A stretch of 64,000 bases of DNA from Rhodobacteraceae bacterium (ex Bugula neritina AB1) (GTDB lineage Bacteria; Pseudomonadota; Alphaproteobacteria; Rhodobacterales; Rhodobacteraceae). Made by a program: the position numbers and the translations under genes. Below, in pieces: positions 55,061 to 64,000 of the stretch. The stretch covers positions 62,001-126,000 of the forward strand of contig MDLF01000074.1 of NCBI GenBank assembly GCA_001730095.1, written 5' to 3'. Position 1 is the stretch's first letter; every line of letters begins with the position of its first letter. Under the pieces are notes generated by a model. That model did not search any database. It saw only the letters and a program-made list of their open reading frames with translations, and was not told where the DNA came from.

Positions 55061-57124
55061 ATGCGGCTTTGGACTGCTTTCAGCGAGGTTCTGCATACAC
55101 AGCGCGGCAGTTTCTTCTGTTGGGTGCCGGTGTTCCTTGGCGCCGGGATCGCGGTGTACTTTCATCTGAAATTCGAACCTGGCCCTGCCTTGGTTGCAGG
55201 GCTTGCCGGGGCGGCACTGTTTCTGGCGGCCGGCGCCGTTCAGCGGCTGCCCATGGCGTTTCTGCTTTGGATACCGGCATTGATTGCCGGCGGGTTTTGC
55301 CTGGCCAGCGCCAGGACACATCTGATCGCCGCCCCGGTGCTTGATTTTCGCTATTATGGCCCCGTCGAGGGGCGGGTGGCGGCAGTGGACCGGTCGTCAA
55401 CCGGCGCGCTGCGGCTTACTCTGGATCAGGTGCGGCTGGACAGGGTTTCACCGGAAAAGACGCCTTTTCGTGTCCGGGTGTCCTTGAAAGCCCAAGAGAA
55501 CGCGCCGCTCCCTGGCACCTGGGTGATGACCACAGCCCACCTTCTGCCGCCGCAGGGGCCTGTGGAGCCGGGAGGTTTCGACTTTCGCCGCCATGCCTGG
55601 TTCAAACGGCTGGGCGGTTTGGGCTACACGAGGGTTCCGGTACTGCTGATGGAGACACCCGGCAGTGCGCTTCCGGTCGCGCAGCTGCGCCGCCGCATGG
55701 CAGAATATCTGCAGCAGCAGCTGCCAGGGAAAACCGGCGGGTTTGCCGCCGCTGTAACCGCCGGTGACCGCAGCGGCGTCGGAGCGGAAACGCTGACGGC
55801 ACTGCGCCGCAGCAATCTGGCGCATCTGCTGGCCATCTCTGGCCTTCACATGGGGCTTTTGACCGGCTTTGTCTTTACTGCACTGCGCACACTGATGTGC
55901 CTTTCTCCCTGGATCGCCTTGCGCTGGCCGATCAAGAAGCTGTCTGCGACGGCAGCGCTGGTCGCCGGGGCAGGGTATCTGCTGCTTTCGGGCGGCAACG
56001 TGGCGACCGAGCGTGCCTTTGTCATGGTGGCGGTGATGTTTGGCGCTGTTTTGCTGAACAGGCGGGCTATCACTCTGCGGGCGGTGGCGGTGGCCGCAGT
56101 GATTGTTCTGCTCCGGCGGCCGGAAAGCCTGCTCAGCCCCGGCTTTCAGATGAGCTTTGCGGCCACTGCAGCCTTGGTCGCGGTGTTTGCAGCGCTCCGA
56201 GACAGAGGCGGCGTGCCGGGGCCGCGCTGGCTGAAGCCTGTTTCGGCGCTGGTGATTTCATCTGCTGTGGCCGGTGCGGCGACGGCGCCGTTCGCCGCAG
56301 CCCATTTCAACACCATTCCGCATTACGGGCTTGTCGCGAACCTGCTGTCGGTTCCGGTTATGGGAACGGTGGTGATCCCGGCAGCCGTTGTGACCCTGTG
56401 CCTGTCCCTGTTCGGATTGGAGTGGATCGGTCTGACGGTGATGAATTGGGGGATGGGATGGATTTTGGCGGTGGCCGAAGCGGTGTCGTGTTTTGAGGGA
56501 GCCGTATCCCAGGTGGCAGCGCCGGGGGCGGGGGTGATGCCGCTCTTTGCCGCAGGTATGATTTTTGCCGTGGTGTGGCAGGGACGGCTGCGGCTGGGCG
56601 GGCTGGTACCTGTTGCGGTGGCCATGTGGCTGTGGAGCACGGCAGAGCGCCCGGACATTCTGATTGCCGATTCCGGCGGGCTTGTTGGCGTGATGACATC
56701 AGAGGGCCGTGCATTGTCGCAGGCCAAGGGGCAGGGGTTCACGGCCAGAATCTGGCTGGAGAATGATGGCGACCGGTCGGCTCAGCCCGTTGCCGCCTCT
56801 CGCTGGGTCGGCGGGCTGGGCCCTTTACCGGCCTGGGAGGGGCAAGGGTTTCGGCTGGTGCATGCGCCGGGCAAACGTAAGCTTCAACTGCTAAGCACCT
56901 GCAAAGAAGAAGATGTTGTCGTCTCCACTGTTCCAGGTGACAACCATTGCCTGCTGCTGACGCCTGAAGTTATGCGGCAAACTGGCAGTCTTGCCCTGAC
57001 CCGCGGCGGTAAGCTGGTGACCGCGCGGGACCTGGCTGGTGAAAGACCCTGGACGGACTGGCAGCCGGAGGGCGCCGGGATCCGCCGCCTGAGACAGCTG
57101 TGGCTACAGGCTGCCGATCAGTAG
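55061..57124 (+). CDS. comEC: DNA uptake channel ComEC
   Basis: A 687-residue inner-membrane competence protein carrying single-stranded DNA into the cytoplasm. The N-terminal region has membrane helices and a soluble segment. The Competence domain shows [17 protein letters not shown] (about residue 265) and the conserved [12 protein letters not shown]. The C-terminal region after about residue 555 is short and lacks the HxHxDH motif of the metallo-beta-lactamase domain. It is divergent from gltX and overlaps the end of lexA by 7 bases tail to tail. The ATG at 55061 is preceded by GGGGG. Confidence 0.92.
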   Translation: MRLWTAFSEVLHTQRGSFFCWVPVFLGAGIAVYFHLKFEPGPALVAGLAGAALFLAAGAVQRLPMAFLLWIPALIAGGFCLASARTHLIAAPVLDFRYYGPVEGRVAAVDRSSTGALRLTLDQVRLDRVSPEKTPFRVRVSLKAQENAPLPGTWVMTTAHLLPPQGPVEPGGFDFRRHAWFKRLGGLGYTRVPVLLMETPGSALPVAQLRRRMAEYLQQQLPGKTGGFAAAVTAGDRSGVGAETLTALRRSNLAHLLAISGLHMGLLTGFVFTALRTLMCLSPWIALRWPIKKLSATAALVAGAGYLLLSGGNVATERAFVMVAVMFGAVLLNRRAITLRAVAVAAVIVLLRRPESLLSPGFQMSFAATAALVAVFAALRDRGGVPGPRWLKPVSALVISSAVAGAATAPFAAAHFNTIPHYGLVANLLSVPVMGTVVIPAAVVTLCLSLFGLEWIGLTVMNWGMGWILAVAEAVSCFEGAVSQVAAPGAGVMPLFAAGMIFAVVWQGRLRLGGLVPVAVAMWLWSTAERPDILIADSGGLVGVMTSEGRALSQAKGQGFTARIWLENDGDRSAQPVAASRWVGGLGPLPAWEGQGFRLVHAPGKRKLQLLSTCKEEDVVVSTVPGDNHCLLLTPEVMRQTGSLALTRGGKLVTARDLAGERPWTDWQPEGAGIRRLRQLWLQAADQ

Positions 57125-57825
57125 GTGCGGATCAGGCCGACAAGGCGGCCCTGAACCTTCACCTTATCCTCCGGGTAGCGCCGCGTTTCATAGGCCGGGT
57201 TGGCCGCTTCCAGTGCAATGAGGCTGCCCTCGCGCTGGAACCGCTTCAACGTGGCTTCCTGGCCTTCAACCAAGGCAACAACAATGTCGCCATTGTCCGC
57301 GGCAGCGGTTTCGCGGATGACCACGATGTCGCCGTCATTGATGCCGGCATCGATCATCGAGTCGCCCTTGACCTCCAGCGCGTAATGCTGGCCGGTCGGC
57401 GCAATCATGCCACCCGGAACCGTAACCTGGTGGGAGACCTGACTGATGGCTTCAATCGGCACACCGGCCGCGATGCGGCCCATCACCGGCAGTTCAACCG
57501 CGGCCTGACGGAGCGGATCTGCCGAAGCCTTTGCTGGAGCGGTGGAGCTGCTCTGGCCGCCCTGGATCACCTTGGGCGCAAAGCCTCGCGGTTCTGCGCT
57601 GCCGCCCAGGCTCTCCGGCAGGCGGAGGATTTCAATGGCGCGGGCGCGATGCGGCAGGCGGCGGATAAACCCGCGTTCTTCCAATGCGGTGATCAGGCGG
57701 TGGATGCCGGATTTCGACCTGAGATCCAGCTGAACCTTCATCTCGTCAAAACTGGGCGGCACGCCGTCACGCTGCAGGCGTTTGTGAATGAATTCCAGCA
57801 GTTGAAGTTGCTTCTTTGTGAGCAT
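57118..57825 (-). CDS. lexA: LexA repressor
   Basis: A 235-residue SOS repressor-protease. The winged helix DNA-binding domain occupies residues 1-70 ([20 protein letters not shown]). The self-cleavage site is A120-G121 in GRIAAGVP, and the catalytic dyad is S156 (KGDSMIDAG) and K194 (ATLKRF). The linker is longer than in E. coli LexA, as usual in Alphaproteobacteria. A GTTC-N7-GTTC box lies 33 bp upstream (autorepression). It overlaps comEC's 3' end by 7 bp and is downstream of the trp-moa run. Confidence 0.97.
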   Translation of the reverse strand: MLTKKQLQLLEFIHKRLQRDGVPPSFDEMKVQLDLRSKSGIHRLITALEERGFIRRLPHRARAIEILRLPESLGGSAEPRGFAPKVIQGGQSSSTAPAKASADPLRQAAVELPVMGRIAAGVPIEAISQVSHQVTVPGGMIAPTGQHYALEVKGDSMIDAGINDGDIVVIRETAAADNGDIVVALVEGQEATLKRFQREGSLIALEAANPAYETRRYPEDKVKVQGRLVGLIRTY

Positions 57826-57857
57826 CGCCGCTCCCTCCGTGCCTCATGTTTTCTTTT

Positions 57858-57872
57858 GTTCTACGCATGTTC
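57858..57872 (-). promoter_or_regulatory. LexA box upstream of lexA
   Basis: GTTCTACGCATGTTC on the + strand, an exact GTTC-N7-GTTC match, 33 bp before the lexA start. Together with the box at 5113 it shows the operator recognised by this LexA. Confidence 0.88.
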
Positions 57873-57914
57873 ACGTTTTGTGTCAATATATCTGTATCTT
57901 ATCAATGCAAAAAG

Positions 57915-57939
57915 CAATGCCGCAGGTCTGCACCTGCGG
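57915..57939 (-). terminator. Terminator of moeA
   Basis: CCGCAGGT pairs perfectly with ACCTGCGG over CTGC. Read leftward it is followed by CATTGCTTTTTG, within 55 bp of the moeA stop. It separates moeA from lexA. Confidence 0.7.
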
Positions 57940-57969
57940 ATCATGTATTTCTGCAAAGAAGAGGTGAAA

Positions 57970-59142
57970 TCAGATCGGCATGTATTGCACGGTTTCGCCT
58001 GCAGAACGGGCGCAATCGCCAGGCGCGCGGATCAGCAGGGCGTTGGCTTCGGCAAGGATGGTGAGCAGAGAGCTGTCCTGATTGTCAAAGGCGGCCAGGT
58101 GGCCGTTTTCGACCTTCGCACGCATGTAATGCTCACGCGGGCCATTGGCGGGCAGCGGAGCAGAAAGGGTCGCGGTTTTAAGTTGATCTGTTTCTGCCGG
58201 AAGGCCAAGCAAGGCGCGGATAACCGGTGCAAGGAAAACATGGCCGCAGACCATGGCTGAAACCGGATTTCCAGGCAGGCCGACCATGGCAGCGCCCCCC
58301 ATACGGCCAGCCATCAGCGGTTTTCCGGGGCGCATGGCGACTTTGTAAAAGCTGCGCTCCATGCCCAGATCCTGCGCGACCTTGCCAACCAGATCGTGGT
58401 CGCCAACAGACGCACCGCCGATGGTCACCACCAGATCCGCGCCCTCCGCCAGCTCAAACGCGGTGCGCAGGCTGCTTTCGGTGTCGCGTGCAATGGGCAG
58501 GATGCGTGCGCGGGCGCCATGTGCTTCGAGCATGGCCTTCAGGCCAAAGGTATTGGAGGCGATGATCTGATCCGGCCCGGGGGTGCCGCCGGGCATCACC
58601 AGTTCGTCACCGGTGGAGATCAGGGCGACTTCGGGGCGGCGGGTGACCGGGACCGTTGGAATGTTCATCGCTGCGAGTAGGGCGATGTCGGACGGGGTCA
58701 GCAACCTGGGCGCCGCTATGGCCTGACCATCCGTGAAATCGCCGCCGCGAGGCCGGATATTGTGATTGCTGCCCGGTTCATCCGTGATGGTGATGAGATC
58801 TCCGCTGCGCGACACATCCTCTTGAATAACCACGAAACTTGCGCCCTGTGGCACCGGCGCCCCGGTGAAGATCCGCACCGCCTGTCCAGCACCGACACGG
58901 CCGTCAAACGCATGTCCGGCAGCAGCCTCGCCGATCACTTTGAACATGGCGTGCATTTCGACCTCGGCGGCGTTCACCGCATAGCCATCCATGGCAGAGG
59001 CAGAGAACGGCGGCTGGTCGCGGCGGGCTTGCAGCGGCCGGGCCAGAACGCGGCCAGCGGCTTTGGCCAGCGGAACCTCTTCGGTTTCTAGCTGCTGCAC
59101 AAGCGACAGAAGATGCGTGCGGGCCTCGCTGACAGGGATCAT
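57970..59142 (-). CDS. moeA: Molybdopterin molybdenumtransferase
   Basis: A 390-residue MoeA, which inserts molybdate into adenylylated molybdopterin. Recognisable blocks are QPPFSASAMDGYAVNAAE (about residue 42), the MoaB/Mog-like domain with ISTGDELVMPGG and VTIGGASVGDHDLV, and GLPGNPVSAMVCGHVF. Its start codon directly abuts the moaC stop, so moaC and moeA are co-transcribed. Confidence 0.96.
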   Translation of the reverse strand: MIPVSEARTHLLSLVQQLETEEVPLAKAAGRVLARPLQARRDQPPFSASAMDGYAVNAAEVEMHAMFKVIGEAAAGHAFDGRVGAGQAVRIFTGAPVPQGASFVVIQEDVSRSGDLITITDEPGSNHNIRPRGGDFTDGQAIAAPRLLTPSDIALLAAMNIPTVPVTRRPEVALISTGDELVMPGGTPGPDQIIASNTFGLKAMLEAHGARARILPIARDTESSLRTAFELAEGADLVVTIGGASVGDHDLVGKVAQDLGMERSFYKVAMRPGKPLMAGRMGGAAMVGLPGNPVSAMVCGHVFLAPVIRALLGLPAETDQLKTATLSAPLPANGPREHYMRAKVENGHLAAFDNQDSSLLTILAEANALLIRAPGDCARSAGETVQYMPI

Positions 59143-59613
59143 CTACGCCTCGTACCTGCCTGATTTTCCGCCATCTTTCAGCGTGACGCGGATGCCGCCG
59201 ATCTGCATTTCCTTGTCCACTGCCTTGGCCATGTCATAGACGGTGAGCGCGGCAGTGGAGACGGCGGTGAGCGCCTCCATCTCAACCCCGGTCTGGCCGG
59301 TGGTCTTGACGGTGGCTTCGATCCGCACGCCGGGCAAGTCCGGGTCCAAGGTCAATTCTACTGCGACCTTGGTGACCGGCAGCGGGTGGCAGAGCGGGAT
59401 CAGGTCGGGCGTTTTCTTGGCCCCCATAATGCCAGCGAGGCGGGCGACGGACAGGACATCGCCCTTCTTGGCGCGGCCTTCTGAAATGATCGCAAAAGTG
59501 TCCGGAGCCATGGTGACATGGCCTTCTGCCGTGGCAATGCGGGAGGTCACGGCCTTGTCCGAGACATCGACCATATGGGCGTCGCCCTTGGTGTCAAAAT
59601 GGGTGAGGCTCAT
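59143..59613 (-). CDS. moaC: Cyclic pyranopterin monophosphate synthase
   Basis: A 156-residue enzyme converting 3',8-cyclo-GTP to cyclic pyranopterin monophosphate in molybdenum cofactor synthesis. The conserved [18 protein letters not shown] (residues 14-31), [13 protein letters not shown] (about 76) and [20 protein letters not shown] (about 112) are all present. MoaA is not in the window. The gene lies 16 bp downstream of trpC and touches moeA. Confidence 0.96.
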   Translation of the reverse strand: MSLTHFDTKGDAHMVDVSDKAVTSRIATAEGHVTMAPDTFAIISEGRAKKGDVLSVARLAGIMGAKKTPDLIPLCHPLPVTKVAVELTLDPDLPGVRIEATVKTTGQTGVEMEALTAVSTAALTVYDMAKAVDKEMQIGGIRVTLKDGGKSGRYEA

Positions 59614-59629
59614 GACCTAACTCCTTGAA

Positions 59630-60442
59630 TTACATTGCACCCGGCATCAGCGGGTTGGCCAGCAGACTGCGGGTGGCGGCGGCGACATCGTCCTGACGCA
59701 TCAGGCTTTCACCGATCAGGAAAGTGCGGGCGCCGTAGCGGGCCATATCGCTGAGATCCGCAGGCGTGAACAGGCCGCTTTCACAGACGATGGTGCGGTC
59801 TGCCGGCACCATGCGCGACAAGGTCCGGGTGGTGTCCAATGTGGTCTCGAAGGTCTTGAGATTGCGGTTATTGATGCCCATCAGCGGCGATTTCAGATTG
59901 CAAGCGCGTTCCAGCTCTTCCGCGTCATGGACCTCCAGAAGCACGTCCATGCCCCACTCAAAGGCGCTTTGTTCCAGCTCCTGAGCCTGCGCGTCGGACA
60001 CTGAGGCGAGAATGATCAGGATACAATCGGCACCAAGCGCGCGGGCCTCGGCCACCTGATAGGTGTCATACATGAAGTCTTTGCGCAAAGCCGGCAAAGA
60101 GCAGGCGTCACGGGCCTGGACCAGGAATTCCTTGGCGCCCTGGAAGCTGGGTGTATCGGTCAGAACCGACAGGCAAGCTGCGCCGCCGTCTTCATACGCC
60201 TTTGCCAATGCCGCCGGTGCGAAATCCGGGCGGATCAGGCCCTTGGAGGGGCTGGCCTTCTTGATTTCGGCAATCAGCCCGTAGCCATCACGGTTTGCAC
60301 GCATCAAGCTGTCTGCAAAACCGCGCACTGGCGACGCGTCTCGCGCCTCGGCCTCAACCGCCTCCAGCGGCTTGGTGGCCTTGTCTGCGGCCACTTCCTC
60401 GAGCTTATAGGCCTTGATCTTGTCCAGCACATTTTGGGTCAT
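59630..60442 (-). CDS. trpC: Indole-3-glycerol phosphate synthase
   Basis: A 270-residue (beta/alpha)8 enzyme of tryptophan synthesis. The blocks [19 protein letters not shown] (about residue 58), [20 protein letters not shown] (about 118) and [15 protein letters not shown] contain the catalytic Lys and Glu residues. GGAGG lies seven bases before the ATG at 60442. An ATG at 60460 overlaps the ung stop but lies upstream of the ribosome site. Confidence 0.96.
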   Translation of the reverse strand: MTQNVLDKIKAYKLEEVAADKATKPLEAVEAEARDASPVRGFADSLMRANRDGYGLIAEIKKASPSKGLIRPDFAPAALAKAYEDGGAACLSVLTDTPSFQGAKEFLVQARDACSLPALRKDFMYDTYQVAEARALGADCILIILASVSDAQAQELEQSAFEWGMDVLLEVHDAEELERACNLKSPLMGINNRNLKTFETTLDTTRTLSRMVPADRTIVCESGLFTPADLSDMARYGARTFLIGESLMRQDDVAAATRSLLANPLMPGAM

Positions 60443-60456
60443 ACCAGTGCCTCCGT

Positions 60457-61110
60457 TCATGCGTTCCAGTCTATGGCAGTTTCACCGCGGGCGGCGAGCC
60501 AATTGTTCACTTTTGAAAAGGGCCGGGACCCGAAGAAACCGCGCCGCGCCGACAGGGGCGAGGGATGGGCGGTTTTCAGGATCAGGTGATCGCCCGGTTT
60601 GATATGGTTTTCAAGCTTCTGCGCCGAATTTCCCCAGAGAATATAGGCCGTCGGTTTTTCCGACGTCAGCGCAAGCACCTGATGCACCAGATGCTTCCAT
60701 CCTAGGTGTTTGTGACCATTTGCCTCTCCGGCCGGGACAGAGAGCGCGGTGTTCAGCAAGAGCACGCCCTGGCACGCCCAGCCGCGCAGGTCTGCTGTTG
60801 GTCGATTGACATCAAGGTCGGCTTGCAATTCCTTGTAAATATTTGACAAAGATCGAGGCAAAGGGCGCACCTGAGGTTCAGCAGAGAAGGCCAACCCATG
60901 AGCGTGGCCAGGCGTTGGATAGGGGTCCTGACCGAGGATCACCACGCGGGTTTCCTGCGGCTGGGTCAATTCCAGCGCTGCGAACCGCTGGTGCGCTGGC
61001 GGCAGGATGTCCCGGTCATCCGTCGCAATCGCGGTGGCGATCCCGGGCCAGTGGCTGCTGAAAAAGGGCAGACTGGACCAGGCGCCCAGCCCGTCAGGCA
61101 GATTGGTCAT
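60457..61110 (-). CDS. ung: Uracil-DNA glycosylase
   Basis: A 217-residue family 1 UDG removing uracil from DNA. The catalytic Asp D62 is in GQDPYP (residues 60-65). The DNA-intercalating loop is [13 protein letters not shown], and [15 protein letters not shown] carries conserved contacts. It lies between trpD and trpC, with a 4-base overlap with trpD. This places a DNA repair gene inside a tryptophan operon. Confidence 0.95.
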   Translation of the reverse strand: MTNLPDGLGAWSSLPFFSSHWPGIATAIATDDRDILPPAHQRFAALELTQPQETRVVILGQDPYPTPGHAHGLAFSAEPQVRPLPRSLSNIYKELQADLDVNRPTADLRGWACQGVLLLNTALSVPAGEANGHKHLGWKHLVHQVLALTSEKPTAYILWGNSAQKLENHIKPGDHLILKTAHPSPLSARRGFFGSRPFSKVNNWLAARGETAIDWNA

Positions 61111-62126
61111 GCGGCTGAGGTGATCCGCGCCAGAGCCTCTACCTTGGCCTTGGCCGCGCCGCTGTCGATCGATTCCGCCGCGAGCGCGACGCCGGTCTTC
61201 AGATCCGCAGCCTTGCCCGCAACGACCAGCGCAGCAGCCGAGTTCAGCAGCACCGCGTCGCGGTAGGCTGAGGGCGTGCCCTGCAGAAGCACCCGGAACG
61301 CCATGGCGTTTTCTGCCGGGGTGCCGCCAATGATCATTTCGAAATCATGCACCGGCAAGCCTGCGTCTTCGGGATGCAGTTCCACATCGCGGATTTCGCC
61401 GTTCTCCTCCAGTGCGGAAACCCAGCTGACGCCGGTAATGGTCAGTTCATCGGTGCCATCGGACCCATGCACCAGCCAGGCGCGTTCAGAGCCAAGCGCC
61501 TTGAGCGTTTCTGCCATCGGTCGGATCATTGCGCGGCTGAAGGCACCGGTCAGCTGACGTTTGACACCAGCTGGATTGGTGAGCGGGCCCAGGATATTGA
61601 AGATCGTCCGGGTGCCCAATTCCGCACGGGTCGGCATCACATGGGCGGTTGCCGGATGGTGCATCGGGGCCATCATGAAACCGATACCGGCCCCATTTAT
61701 TGCCTTTTCAACGACTTCTGGCCCAACCATGACGTTGATGCCCATCTCCGACTGCATATCTGCCGTGCCTGATTTGGAACTGAGATTGCGGTTGCCGTGT
61801 TTGGCCACCGTCACCCCGGCGCCAGCCACCACAAAAGCGGTGGCGGTGGAAATGTTCAGGGTATTCTTGCCGTCACCGCCGGTGCCGACGATATCCATCG
61901 CACCAGCCGGCGCTGAGACTGCATGGCACTTCGCGCGCATGACCGCAGCTGCGGCGGCGTATTCATCGACGCTTTCGCCGCGGGTGCGCATCGCCATCAG
62001 GAGACCGCCGATCTGGCTGGGGGTGGCTTCGCCCTCGAACAGCAGGGTAAAGGCTGCTTCGGCTTCGCCGCGGGTCAGGGAGCGTTCGGCGGCCGCACCG
62101 ATCAGCGGTTTCAGCTGGTCGCTCAT
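61107..62126 (-). CDS. trpD: Anthranilate phosphoribosyltransferase
   Basis: A 339-residue enzyme joining anthranilate and PRPP. The PRPP motif is [14 protein letters not shown] (about residue 82). The catalytic [15 protein letters not shown] (about 109) and the anthranilate-binding [19 protein letters not shown] are present. It overlaps trpG upstream and ung downstream by 4 bases each, so the cluster is translationally linked. Confidence 0.97.
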   Translation of the reverse strand: MSDQLKPLIGAAAERSLTRGEAEAAFTLLFEGEATPSQIGGLLMAMRTRGESVDEYAAAAAVMRAKCHAVSAPAGAMDIVGTGGDGKNTLNISTATAFVVAGAGVTVAKHGNRNLSSKSGTADMQSEMGINVMVGPEVVEKAINGAGIGFMMAPMHHPATAHVMPTRAELGTRTIFNILGPLTNPAGVKRQLTGAFSRAMIRPMAETLKALGSERAWLVHGSDGTDELTITGVSWVSALEENGEIRDVELHPEDAGLPVHDFEMIIGGTPAENAMAFRVLLQGTPSAYRDAVLLNSAAALVVAGKAADLKTGVALAAESIDSGAAKAKVEALARITSAA

Positions 62127-62704
62127 GCCGGCACCTGCATTACATCGATGAAGTTCTTCAGCAATGCGTGGCCATGTTCAGAGGCAATCGATTCCGGATG
62201 GAACTGAACACCGTGAATTGGCAGCTCCTTATGCTGAAGGCCCATGATGGTGCCATCTTCCAGTTCGGCTGTGATGTCCAGGCAATCAGGCAGGGTTTCG
62301 CGCTCCACCACCAAAGAGTGATAACGAGTAGCCTCAAAAGGTGTCGGCAAACCTTTGAAAACACCTGTATCCTTGTGGTGCATCGCTCCCATCTTACCAT
62401 GTACGATCTCATGGCAGCGTATCACTTTGCCGCCGAACGCCTGGCCAATGGTCTGATGGCCAAGGCAGACGCCCAGCAGCGGTGTGCGTGTTTCTACTGC
62501 GGCTTCTGTCAGCGCCAGGCAAATGCCGGCCTGATCCGGGTCGCAAGGCCCTGGTGACAACAGGATGCCTGCGGGCTTCATCGCCATTGCGTCCTGCACG
62601 TTTATTGCGTCATTGCGGTGGACTTCCATTTCAGCGCCAAGCTCACCCAAGTAGTGGACGAGGTTGTAAGTGAAGGAATCATAGTTATCGATCAGCAGCA
62701 GCAT
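62123..62704 (-). CDS. trpG: Anthranilate synthase component II (glutamine amidotransferase)
   Basis: A 193-residue class I glutaminase. The nucleophile is C80 in GVCLGHQ, with the His/Glu pair in VQFHPESI. It begins [20 protein letters not shown]. It supplies ammonia to TrpE for anthranilate. It is the first gene of the leftward cluster seen here; trpE is not in the window. The ATG at 62704 is the family start. A much longer open frame upstream is not coding. Confidence 0.95.
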   Translation of the reverse strand: MLLLIDNYDSFTYNLVHYLGELGAEMEVHRNDAINVQDAMAMKPAGILLSPGPCDPDQAGICLALTEAAVETRTPLLGVCLGHQTIGQAFGGKVIRCHEIVHGKMGAMHHKDTGVFKGLPTPFEATRYHSLVVERETLPDCLDITAELEDGTIMGLQHKELPIHGVQFHPESIASEHGHALLKNFIDVMQVPA

Positions 62705-62891
62705 CTTGCGGGCTCTTTTATGGGTGGCGGGCAGGGGGCGCGCCGCAGTATAGTGTTTGAAACATACTTGTTCAGGGATACGGGGCAGCGTCAAGGGCAG
62801 GAAAGGCAAATGCATTGCGAACCGGCATACGGGTCGCGCAGGCAGGCCGGTACGGCGCAGCACGGCAGAAAGATTGAGAGGCAAAACGGGC

Positions 62892-64000
62892 ATGCAGGGT
62901 TTTCTGGGCGGCGTGAGTGTCGGGGCATTGCTGGCCGCGGGCGGGCTGGCGATGCTATCGTTGTCGGTGCCTTTGACGGACAAGGCTGTCTCGCCGCATG
63001 CCAAGCCGCCGCAAGGGAATGCTGATGCGGCGCCTGCACCTGCGACCAATGACCCGGGCAGTTCGCCAGACATGCCCATTGGAGGCGGAACAGAGCTGAC
63101 TGTTCCCGGCAATAATGCAAGCCGGGATGCGGATTTAGCTGAAGCACAGCCAGATGTCCCAACTGCCAGCGGCGCAGATAATCTGAACGCTCTGGAAGGC
63201 ACGGATTACGCCCCTGCGGAAAAGCCGCAAGTTGGACTGCTGGATGCCAGCCAAGAGACAAGCCAGCTTGACCTGGCACCAGCCCCGGAGGCCGCCGAGG
63301 CGCCGTCGGAAAGCCAGCCGCAGGCAGACCTGCCCCCGGCTCCTGAAACACCGGGCACGGAAAGCGTGGTCATTGCAGCCACCGAACCTGCTGCAGTTCC
63401 CGAAAACAACGCTGCGGCACAACAGAATGTCCAAGCTGAGCCTGCGCCGGAACCGACCGTCCGACCTGCGCCGTCGCTTGTGGTTGGATCCGGGCTGGCT
63501 CCGGATATCGGCAGCGCCCCGCTGGTGACCACGCTGCCCGTCATTGGCACGGCGCCTGACGCATCTGCTGAGGCCAGCACCGACAGCAGCGAAGATGTGG
63601 ATGCGACAGCTACGGATACTGTGGCTGCAGAGTCTGCCTCATTGACACCCAGGGTCGGAACACCAGTGGTGCCGCTGACAGAGCGGGACAATCAGGAGGC
63701 CAGTGCAGATACAGACGCCACCGGCGCGCAGAGCACGCCCTTCACCGCCCATTCAGTGCCATTCCTGAACCCCGAAGACCGGCCTTTGATGTCCATTGTG
63801 CTGATCGATGATGGCGATGCGGCCATCACGGAAGAATTGGCAGAGTTTCCATATCCGTTGACGTTTGCCATCGATCCCGACGCACCGGACGCCTTTGAAA
63901 AAATGGCTGCAAGACGATCGGCGGGTTTCGAGGTTCTGATGCTGGCTGATCTGGCACGGCAGGCAACGCCGCAGGATGCGGAAACTGCTTTGGAAGTTTG
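62892..64000 (+). CDS. Divergent polysaccharide deacetylase (YibQ-like), 5' part
   Basis: A partial gene running off the window end (about 369 residues visible). It has an N-terminal signal/anchor helix ([20 protein letters not shown]). A long disordered, Pro/Ala/Glu/Thr-rich stretch (about 35-290) leads to the start of the deacetylase-like domain ([20 protein letters not shown], then [15 protein letters not shown]). Such proteins may act on cell-envelope glycans. It is divergent from trpG. yibQ neighbours trp genes in other Rhodobacteraceae as well. GAGAGG lies before the ATG. Confidence 0.82.
   Translation, partial: MQGFLGGVSVGALLAAGGLAMLSLSVPLTDKAVSPHAKPPQGNADAAPAPATNDPGSSPDMPIGGGTELTVPGNNASRDADLAEAQPDVPTASGADNLNALEGTDYAPAEKPQVGLLDASQETSQLDLAPAPEAAEAPSESQPQADLPPAPETPGTESVVIAATEPAAVPENNAAAQQNVQAEPAPEPTVRPAPSLVVGSGLAPDIGSAPLVTTLPVIGTAPDASAEASTDSSEDVDATATDTVAAESASLTPRVGTPVVPLTERDNQEASADTDATGAQSTPFTAHSVPFLNPEDRPLMSIVLIDDGDAAITEELAEFPYPLTFAIDPDAPDAFEKMAARRSAGFEVLMLADLARQATPQDAETALEV

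Noticed and set aside
1-64000. CRISPR arrays, tRNA/rRNA genes, insertion sequences
   Set aside because: I looked for regular spaced repeats, cloverleaf-like segments and transposase genes with terminal inverted repeats and saw none.

Overview
This window is a chromosomal segment of about 60% GC from an alphaproteobacterium. It is most likely a member of the marine Roseobacter group (Rhodobacteraceae, Leisingera/Phaeobacter-like). That call rests on gene content and order: a trpG-trpD-ung-trpC-moaC-moeA-lexA run, a ccmE-endolysin-holin-ccmF-ccmH cluster, a fused indolepyruvate:ferredoxin oxidoreductase, a choice-of-anchor-L/Hint protein, RTX-repeat proteins, a bolA/grxD cluster, and LexA boxes of the alphaproteobacterial GTTC-N7-GTTC type. 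I saw no tRNA, rRNA, insertion sequence, prophage or CRISPR array.

Layout. 0-12 kb: the end of an MFS transporter, a DUF924 protein, a small coiled-coil membrane protein, dihydrolipoamide dehydrogenase, a second MFS transporter, SOS-type uvrA with a coupled exported protein, a membrane-protein gene split by an in-frame TGA and divergent from an XRE regulator, and two exported proteins, one with a Hint domain. 12-22 kb: valine catabolism (isobutyryl-CoA dehydrogenase, 3-hydroxyisobutyryl-CoA hydrolase, mmsB; then mmsA with a divergent LysR gene), enclosing a TPR/O-GlcNAc-transferase-like gene, an L,D-transpeptidase and a desaturase. 22-30 kb: CBS protein, coaD, gap, DUF808 protein, an AT-rich unknown gene, tkt, and a coiled-coil/zapA pair. 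30-39 kb: an RTX protein, grxD, bolA and a Cys-rich protein, purL, an outer-membrane protein with an MscS channel, then a probable small RNA beside a LsrB/VtlR-like LysR gene. 40-50 kb: ior, murI, argC, and a cytochrome c maturation cluster interrupted by an endolysin/holin pair. 50-64 kb: enoyl-CoA hydratase, a second RTX protein, gltA, gltX, comEC, lexA, moeA, moaC, trpC, ung, trpD, trpG, and the start of a divergent-polysaccharide-deacetylase (YibQ-like) gene.

How the parts connect. lpd, gap, tkt, gltA, mmsA/B and ior form a central-carbon and amino-acid-breakdown theme. A shared 10-base motif, GTTANCGCCA, precedes gap (three copies), tkt and mmsA on the coding strand. uvrA and lexA each carry a LexA box. 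The endolysin/holin pair, comEC and lexA fit gene-transfer-agent biology as known from Rhodobacter capsulatus, although no capsid genes lie here. The most unusual candidate is a structured, terminator-ended RNA of about 137 nt at 38.68-38.82 kb, directly downstream of a LysR gene of the family that controls AbcR-type small RNAs in other Alphaproteobacteria.
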